Of a DNA stretch of 53,919 nucleotides, positions 48,687 to 53,919 are shown in pieces. A model generated the notes under the pieces. It searched no databases, was not told where the DNA came from, and was given only the letters and a program-made list of their open reading frames with translations. Positions within the stretch are counted from its first letter, which is position 1. Each line of letters starts with the position of its first letter. The stretch lies in the NCBI GenBank assembly GCA_902776765.1, contig CACYRP010000016.1, positions 1 to 53,919 on the forward strand, read 5' to 3'. Made by a program: the position numbers and the translations under genes. Source of the DNA: Fibrobacter succinogenes. GTDB lineage: Bacteria > Fibrobacterota > Fibrobacteria > Fibrobacterales > Fibrobacteraceae.

Positions 48687-49670
48687 TTACAGGCGCAAGT
48701 CGCGGCCCATGCCCATTTTCAGCTCTACACGGCGGCGAACGACCATCTCATTGAACAAATCCGAGAGGCAGTCTTCCATGCAAATCATGGGTTTCCAGCC
48801 GAGTGCCATAATCTTTGTGGGGTCGCCGATCAAAAGTGGAATATCGTTACTGCGGTCATAACCCGGGTCAAATCTAAAGTCTACGCTCACGTCAGAAATA
48901 TCCACGAGCATTTCCACGAGTTCGCGGAACGTGTAGGATTTTCCGCAGCAAATGTTGAATGCTTCGCCCGATTCTGCGGTGTTCAAAATCTGGATGGCGG
49001 CGCGGGCTACGTCACGCACGTCAACAACGTCGCGGCTCACATCGAGACTGCCCGAGTAAATGACCGGTTCGGCTCCGTAATACTTTATCTTCACTAGCTG
49101 GTAGGCGATGGACGGAATTACAAAGCGGCGGCTGTGGTGCGGGCCTGTAAAGTGGAATGGACGCGCGAATACAACGTGGAGTCCGTTTGCGTTGCGGAAC
49201 TGGTTCCCTAAAATTTCCATGCAAGCCTTGGATGTAGCGTACGGAGTCAACGGATTTGGCGGGTCTGATTCTTTGTGCAAATAAGTCAGTTGCTGTTCTG
49301 TGCGGCCATAGATTTCGCTACTGCTGAGGAGCAAAACCTTTGCTTTGGGCACCACCTGGCGCACGGCTTCGAGGAGCGTCTGTGTGCCAAGCAAGTTGAT
49401 GTTGAGCGTTTCGTAAGGCTTTTTGTAGCTTAAGCCTACGGAAGACTGGCTTGCCAAATGGTAAATGTGCGTCGGGGAAACTTTTTGAATCATTTCCTGG
49501 ACGTTTCTGAAATCCAACAAGTCGCCGGTAAGGTACTGTACTCCTTCGACCTTTTGCCACGGTTGCGGAAGCTCGTCACTGAAACTGTAGAGTTCGTGAT
49601 TGGTGCCGCTTAAGTTAGATAGAATACTGAACCCAAGTGATCCCGTTCCTCCGGTAACCAAGATACTCAT
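48687..49670 (-). CDS. NAD(P)-dependent sugar epimerase/reductase, GDP-4-keto-6-deoxymannose reductase-like
   Basis: 327 residues starting MSILVTGGTGSLGFSIL, with GAGG upstream. The Rossmann motif GGTGSLG, HIYHLASQSSVGLSYKKPYE, LNINLLGTQTLLEAV, and the SDR active site with SSSEIYG and YATSK are visible. RPFHFTGPHHSRRFVIPSIA and YSGSLDVSRDVVDVRDVARA are typical of Rmd/Gmd-type enzymes of nucleotide-sugar synthesis. The exact substrate is open. The start is 1 nt after the aroKB stop, so it is coupled to the shikimate genes. Confidence 0.75.
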   Translation of the reverse strand: MSILVTGGTGSLGFSILSNLSGTNHELYSFSDELPQPWQKVEGVQYLTGDLLDFRNVQEMIQKVSPTHIYHLASQSSVGLSYKKPYETLNINLLGTQTLLEAVRQVVPKAKVLLLSSSEIYGRTEQQLTYLHKESDPPNPLTPYATSKACMEILGNQFRNANGLHVVFARPFHFTGPHHSRRFVIPSIAYQLVKIKYYGAEPVIYSGSLDVSRDVVDVRDVARAAIQILNTAESGEAFNICCGKSYTFRELVEMLVDISDVSVDFRFDPGYDRSNDIPLLIGDPTKIMALGWKPMICMEDCLSDLFNEMVVRRRVELKMGMGRDLRL

Positions 49671-49671
49671 C

Positions 49672-51294
49672 CTAAACCTCACTTGCTTGGATGGCTTTCC
49701 AAGCGTTTGCAATTATTCCTTTATCAATATTACAAACTTTTTCGACCGTTCCGATCGTTGTTGGCAAAATATAAACGCGAGTGCCCTTTTCTGCTTTCTT
49801 GTCAACAGCCATGGCGGCCCATGCTCCATCGACATCCACGTTGAACGTCTTGGGGAATCCAAGGGCGTCAAGGAGGGCGTTCTGGCGTTTTTCTTCGGCT
49901 TCCGTAAGTTTTCCGAGAAGCACTGCAGCGCGTGCGGCGACTCTCATACCCAAAGAAACGGCAATCCCGTGGCTGAACAGTTCGTAATGCGTGAGCTTTT
50001 CAATCGCGTGTCCGAACGTGTGGCCGTAATTTAGGATGGCGCGGAGGCCTGCTTCTTTTTCGTCAATGCCGACAACTTCGGCCTTGATTTGGCAACTGCG
50101 GAAAATCATGTGCTTTAACACATCGTAATCGTGAGCCTTGATCTTTTCCACATTGTTTTCAAGGTACTTGAAAAATTCTTCGTCGTAAATCACGCCGTAC
50201 TTGACGATTTCGGCAAGGCCCGCTAAGTATTCGGTCGGGGGGAGAGTGTTCAAGACTGAAATATCGCAAACGACCGCCTTGGGCTGGTAGAATGCGCCAA
50301 TCATGTTCTTGCCTTCGGCATGGTTTACGGCGACCTTGCCACCCACGGAACTATCGACCATCGACAAAAGCGTTGTCGGGAACTGCACAAACGGAATGCC
50401 GCGCTGGTAAGTGGCGGCGCCAAAGCCTGCCATGTCGCCCACAACGCCACCGCTGAACTGCAAAAGGCAGCTCTTGCGGGTGTAACCGCGGTGCAGCATA
50501 AAGCTGTAAAGCTGGTTCAAGTTGTGGAGCGTCTTGTGTCCTTCGCCTGCCTGGAACTTGAAAATCGGGCAACGGCCAGCCTGGCCGCGGAGTTCCGAAA
50601 GCTTGATGCTCTGTTCCTTGGCGATGGTTGTGTCGGTGCAAATCAAGAATTCATAAGTCGGCGAGAGGCGGAGCCCTTCGAGCATAATGGCGGCATCCGG
50701 CACGATGTTCTTGCCGATGAAAATCGGGTAGCGGCCGCCTTCGCTCGGGTGCACGTCCAGCGCATGGCTTTCCCAGAACTTGAGCATGTGCATGATGCGT
50801 TCCGTGACATGCGTTTCGGAATAGTCGTTCGAACTTTCGACGCTAAAGTCGGCGTTGGCGTAATTCTTTTCGCGTTCCTTGAGCATGACCTTGATTTTTT
50901 CAAGGCGTTCTTCGTCCGTGAGGTTTGCAAGGAGCGGGCGCGTGTTCTTGCGGCCGATGCGTTCCGAAAGCACTTCGGGCTTTGCCCACAGGCGGATAAT
51001 CGTTCCGTTTTCGCGGATGACTTTCAAGTTCTCGGCTTGCGTGAGGGCTCCACCGCCGAGAGAAACGACGAGGGGCTTTTCGCTCTTTGCAATTTCGGCA
51101 ATCACGTCGCGTTCCATCTTGCGGAATGCGGCTTCGCCATCTTGCTCAAAAATTTCGTTAATTGATTTTCCGGCGCGTTCAACAATGACGTTATCTGTAT
51201 CGACAAACGGGCGTCCGAGGCGGTCTGCGAGGGCGCGACCCGTGCGGCTCTTGCCGCTGGCCATAAATCCTGTAAAGTAGAGATGCTTTTTCAT
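49672..51294 (-). CDS. aroKB: Fused shikimate kinase / 3-dehydroquinate synthase
   Basis: 540 residues. The N-terminal domain (1 to ~165) is shikimate kinase: P-loop GFMASGKSRTGR, FVDTDNVIVERAG, FRKMERDVI, VSLGGGAL. The C-terminal domain (~180-540) is dehydroquinate synthase: SGGVVGDMAGFGAATYQRG, FPTTLLSMVDSSVGGKVAVN, GLAEIVKYG and LNYGHTFGHAIEK (metal-binding His). One chain thus does steps 2 and 5 of the shikimate pathway. Similar fusions exist in a few bacteria. aroE precedes it with a 1-nt gap, so steps 2, 4 and 5 are made together. Confidence 0.93.
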   Translation of the reverse strand: MKKHLYFTGFMASGKSRTGRALADRLGRPFVDTDNVIVERAGKSINEIFEQDGEAAFRKMERDVIAEIAKSEKPLVVSLGGGALTQAENLKVIRENGTIIRLWAKPEVLSERIGRKNTRPLLANLTDEERLEKIKVMLKEREKNYANADFSVESSNDYSETHVTERIMHMLKFWESHALDVHPSEGGRYPIFIGKNIVPDAAIMLEGLRLSPTYEFLICTDTTIAKEQSIKLSELRGQAGRCPIFKFQAGEGHKTLHNLNQLYSFMLHRGYTRKSCLLQFSGGVVGDMAGFGAATYQRGIPFVQFPTTLLSMVDSSVGGKVAVNHAEGKNMIGAFYQPKAVVCDISVLNTLPPTEYLAGLAEIVKYGVIYDEEFFKYLENNVEKIKAHDYDVLKHMIFRSCQIKAEVVGIDEKEAGLRAILNYGHTFGHAIEKLTHYELFSHGIAVSLGMRVAARAAVLLGKLTEAEEKRQNALLDALGFPKTFNVDVDGAWAAMAVDKKAEKGTRVYILPTTIGTVEKVCNIDKGIIANAWKAIQASEV

Positions 51295-51295
51295 T

Positions 51296-52240
51296 TTAGC
51301 CCTGCATTCCTTTGCGCATAATCGCAGTAAGTTCTTCGTTTGTTTTGTTTTCGGTTTCCTTTGGGAACCATTTTTTAAAGCTTTCGAGCCCCTGGTGGAC
51401 TAGCATTCCTTCGCCGGTGACGACCTTACATTCCTTGGCTTCGGCCATTTGCAAAAGCTTGGTGTGTGGAGGTGTGTAAACGATGTCGCAGACGACCTGA
51501 CCCTTGTGCAGACATTCGTCTGTAATGGGAGAGGCGTCGATGTTTGGACTCATGCCGACGGAGGTAGCGTTGATGATAATGTCGAAATTGGCGGAGACAC
51601 TTGCAAAGTTGGCAAATGTCGTGACTTGAACTTCAAAGAATTGGGGAGTTCTAATATCGGGATCCTCCATTTCGTGTGCAAGTATCCCGATTTCGAAATG
51701 TTTGTTGAGCCTATCGGCTAGCGCCTGGCCTTTTTCTTTTGTACGACAAACAATGGTTAGTTTGTTGTGCTGCCGGACGAGGGCAAATGCGATAGCGTTT
51801 GCGGCCCCGCCATTTCCGAGAAGGGCTATTTTTCGACCTGTTAGATTCACGCCGTGTTCTTCGAGGTTTCTGATGCAGCCGTACGGGTCTGTGGTCGTTC
51901 CGCAAAGGGTCCCGCCGACAATTCCGTCTTTCCAGTAGAGCGTGTTCACGCTGCCCGTGAACTTCGAAATTTCCGAAAGCTCGTCCACAAGACGCGCAGA
52001 ACCATCTGCGTTGAAAAATTCAGTCTTGTAGGGAATAGTGACGTTTGCGCCATGGAACTTCATTGCTCTAAAGCCTTTGATGGCTTCGTCAAATTTTTCG
52101 GGTTCGGGGGCGTAGGGGAGATAAGCCGCGTTGATGCCAAGTGCATCGAAAAGGGCGTTGTGCATGGCGGGCGATTTGCTGTGAGCAACCGGATGCCCGA
52201 AAATGCAAAGAGTTTCCGTCTTTCCGTTTATGGAAGCCAA
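51296..52240 (-). CDS. aroE: Shikimate 5-dehydrogenase
   Basis: 314 residues from a TTG with GCGAGG at good spacing. The frame stays open upstream to 52414, but that part translates the heptad array and a non-conserved leader. Motifs: IFGHPVAHSKSPAMHNALF (shikimate site), GANVTIPYKTEF (catalytic Lys), ALLGNGGAANAIAFAL (NADP loop), and NATSVGMSPN. It reduces 3-dehydroshikimate. It is the first gene of the aroE-aroKB-epimerase operon. TATCTTTG at 52296-52303 gives a 55-nt leader. Confidence 0.9.
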   Translation of the reverse strand: MASINGKTETLCIFGHPVAHSKSPAMHNALFDALGINAAYLPYAPEPEKFDEAIKGFRAMKFHGANVTIPYKTEFFNADGSARLVDELSEISKFTGSVNTLYWKDGIVGGTLCGTTTDPYGCIRNLEEHGVNLTGRKIALLGNGGAANAIAFALVRQHNKLTIVCRTKEKGQALADRLNKHFEIGILAHEMEDPDIRTPQFFEVQVTTFANFASVSANFDIIINATSVGMSPNIDASPITDECLHKGQVVCDIVYTPPHTKLLQMAEAKECKVVTGEGMLVHQGLESFKKWFPKETENKTNEELTAIMRKGMQG

Positions 52241-52295
52241 AATAACCTCGCTATGTCCTTCCCACCTGTGGGGAAAAACTCTAAATAATACACTA

Positions 52296-52303
52296 CAAAG
52301 ATA
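52296..52303 (-). promoter_or_regulatory. TAnnTTTG promoter element for aroE
   Basis: TATCTTTG on the minus strand, preceded by AT-rich sequence, 55 nt before the TTG start. A leadered gene with ribosome-binding site. Confidence 0.45.
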
Positions 52304-52345
52304 TATTATTCTAGATAAAAAATTATGCAATAAGAAATTAACAGA

Positions 52346-52484
52346 GGTTAGTAGGCCGTAGGAAGTAGACGGTAGGAAGTAGGCAGTGGTTAGTAAACAG
52401 TGGTTAGTAATCAAGGATGTAAAGGGAAAGTTCTTATTGCAATCCTAATCACCAACCACTAATCACTAAAGCGCCGTAGGCGCT
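52346..52484. repeat. Two facing heptad arrays and a GC hairpin upstream of der
   Basis: On the minus strand 52346-52412 is a nearly perfect 7-bp-period array with units ACTAACC, ACTGTTT, ACTGCCT, ACTTCCT and ACCGTCT. On the plus strand 52442-52470 has units CCTAATC, ACCAACC and ACTAATC. AGCGCC-GTA-GGCGCT (52470-52484) follows. The arrangement resembles the one at 13194-13319. Confidence 0.75.
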
Positions 52485-52506
52485 ACCACCCCCTAGCCAC
52501 ATTTTC

Positions 52507-52514
52507 TATATTTG
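52507..52514 (+). promoter_or_regulatory. TAnnTTTG element 6 nt before der
   Basis: TATATTTG preceded by TTTTC, a perfect octamer match, six bases before the der ATG and without a ribosome-binding site. No -33 TTTG at the expected distance. Confidence 0.5.
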
Positions 52515-52520
52515 TGCTCG

Positions 52521-53919
52521 ATGAAATTACCTATAGTTTGCATTATTGGACGTCCGAACGTCGGAAAGTCCTCCCTCTTCAACCGCATTCTTGGCCGCCG
52601 TGCCGCTGTGGTGAGTGACCGCGATGGCGTTACTCGCGACCGTCATTACCAGAATGCGATTTACAAGGGACACGAATTTACAGTCGTCGATACGGGTGGA
52701 TTCTTGCCCGACGATACTATCGATGTGCTTGCCGATAGCGTCCGTGCTCAGATTTTTAACGCTGTGAACGAATCTGATCTTGTGTTGTTCATGGTCGATA
52801 TCCGCGTGGGCATTACCAAGCTCGATCAGCAGTTTGCGCGCCTTATCCGCAAGCTCGACAAGAAAGTCATCCTCGTCGCCAACAAGAGTGAATTGCAGGG
52901 CGATCGTCAGGAAAGCTACGAATTTCTCAAGCTCGGCTTTGGCCAACCGCGCACGATTAGCGCTTTGACTGGCTATGCTTGCCTTTCACTTTTGGACGAA
53001 GTTGTTTCTGTGCTCCCGACTCCGGTGCGTGGTGAACGCCGCGAAGAACGCCCAGTGCGTTTTGCAATTCTCGGTCGCCCGAATGCGGGCAAGAGCACAC
53101 TCCTCAACCGCTTGTTGAACGAAGAACGCGCCGTTGTTTCTGACATTCCGGGAACCACTCGCGATTCTATCGACTGTGACTTTGTCGTTGACGGACAAAA
53201 GTTCGTGGTGACAGATACCGCAGGCCTCCGCAAAAAGGCTCGCGTCGAAGATGAAGTTGAAGTCTTCAGCAACATGCGCACGCTCGAAAGCATCCGCCGT
53301 TCCGATTTGTCAGTGCTTGTGGTCGATTGCACCCGCGGCATGGAAATCCAGGACTACCGCATCATCACGGAAATCCGCAAGGCTGGTAAGGGCCTCGTCG
53401 TTGTGCTGAACAAGTGGGATATCCTCCCGAACAAGAGCGACAAGTCGTTTGACCATATGGTCAAGGAACTCCTCGAACGCGAACCGATGCTTGAATTTGT
53501 ACCGATTCTCTCGATCAGCGCCAAGGAAGGCCAGCGCGTGAACCGCGTGATTCAGGCTATCCAGACCGTCTATGCCAACTGCCGTCGTGTGCTTGGCCGT
53601 GACCGCGTTGCCGAAAGCTTTGCAAACTTCTTGCAAGAGAAAGCTCCTCCGAGTCATAACGGTCGTGTCGTCATGCTTACCCGCGCCTGCCAGATCATGG
53701 TGGAACCGCCGGTCATTGACATCGAAACTCGCACGCCGGAACTTGTTGACGAATCGTACAAGCGTTATTTGCTCAAAAAGTTTTATGACGTATTCCAGTT
53801 GCAGGGCGCACCGCTCCGCTTGAATTTCGATAGAAAGTTAACCCTCAGAAAGGATGAAGAACTTGAACAGTTTACTGAGTCTTCCAATAGCGTACTTGCT
53901 GGGGTCGATCCCCAGCGCC
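52521..53919 (+). CDS. der: Ribosome-assembly GTPase Der (EngA), 3' end cut by window
   Basis: 466 residues are visible and no stop is reached. Two tandem G domains are seen: G1 motifs GRPNVGKSS (residues 10-18) and GRPNAGKST (185-193), G3 DTGGF and DTAGL, and G4 NKWD in the second domain. In the first domain the G4 motif reads NKSE (121-124) in place of NKxD. A C-terminal KH-like domain follows (RAPPS-type loop as KAPPSHNGR, FYDVFQLQGAPLRLNF). Der acts in 50S subunit maturation. Confidence 0.94.
   Translation, partial: MKLPIVCIIGRPNVGKSSLFNRILGRRAAVVSDRDGVTRDRHYQNAIYKGHEFTVVDTGGFLPDDTIDVLADSVRAQIFNAVNESDLVLFMVDIRVGITKLDQQFARLIRKLDKKVILVANKSELQGDRQESYEFLKLGFGQPRTISALTGYACLSLLDEVVSVLPTPVRGERREERPVRFAILGRPNAGKSTLLNRLLNEERAVVSDIPGTTRDSIDCDFVVDGQKFVVTDTAGLRKKARVEDEVEVFSNMRTLESIRRSDLSVLVVDCTRGMEIQDYRIITEIRKAGKGLVVVLNKWDILPNKSDKSFDHMVKELLEREPMLEFVPILSISAKEGQRVNRVIQAIQTVYANCRRVLGRDRVAESFANFLQEKAPPSHNGRVVMLTRACQIMVEPPVIDIETRTPELVDESYKRYLLKKFYDVFQLQGAPLRLNFDRKLTLRKDEELEQFTESSNSVLAGVDPQR

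Noticed and set aside
52241..52414. A 58-codon N-terminal extension of AroE in the same frame
   Set aside because: It translates the heptad array (leading to repeated Leu/Thr/Tyr) and has no family match or ribosome-binding site; the TTG at 52240 has both a good site and the conserved start.

Overview
The window reads as chromosomal DNA from a Gram-negative member of the Fibrobacter lineage (FCB group). Evidence: a lipoprotein endoglucanase (family 5 glycoside hydrolase with a family 11-like binding module), serine-rich linkers in secreted proteins, many lipoproteins, an outer-membrane Mla-type lipid transport operon, outer-membrane barrel proteins, and Bacteroidetes-like TAnnTTTG promoter elements. 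No tRNA, rRNA, CRISPR array, insertion sequence or prophage is visible. Housekeeping genes are mixed with AT-richer genes for envelope proteins of unknown function.

Layout. 1-5634: the 3' part of tex, a small ferredoxin, an unknown secreted protein, and argB-argD, where argB carries a frameshift that looks like an 11-bp deletion. 5744-10864: a pair of lipoproteins (one with duplicated GLUG-like modules), a membrane diguanylate cyclase and a zinc-ribbon/DUF4328 membrane protein. 11025-14072: a B12-binding radical SAM protein, a secreted MORN-type protein and a DedA protein. 14092-20149 (minus): a translationally coupled five-gene envelope operon of three paralogous lipoproteins followed by two PEGA-like membrane proteins. 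20179-24938: xseB plus an oligopeptide-type ABC ATPase, then (minus) an Mla operon (STAS-MlaE, MlaF, MlaD, auxiliary lipoprotein). Between them lies a gene-free stretch with three regularly built 36-bp elements. 25070-30538: two membrane proteins, an RlmD-type rRNA methyltransferase and three lipoproteins. 30791-38213: a very large metallopeptidase/propeller/barrel protein, the endoglucanase, and a tandem SagB-like nitroreductase protein. 38254-44063: LrgB-LrgA (minus), then fmt, rsmB and two outer-membrane proteins in one overlapping run. 44141-52240 (minus): mutY, a glycosyltransferase, a eukaryote-type hisA and a CrtC/Svf1-like secreted protein in one run, and aroE, a fused aroK-aroB and a sugar epimerase in another. 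52521-end: der, cut by the window edge.

Signals that genes alone do not explain: (1) a family of intergenic arrays with strict 7-bp period, in both orientations, often beside short GC-rich hairpins; (2) at least ten genes with a TAnnTT-type promoter element only 4-7 nt from the start codon and no ribosome-binding site, which predicts leaderless mRNAs; (3) three TGCTAC-N24-GTAGCA elements at 21251-21465; (4) other dispersed palindromic repeats (about 2113-2463, 29915-29998, 30647-30764, 39346-39444). The five-gene lipoprotein/PEGA operon is the best candidate for an undescribed protein system, and the heptad arrays plus the leaderless promoters are the best candidates for undescribed DNA-level features. 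All function calls rest on motif reading by eye, with no database search.
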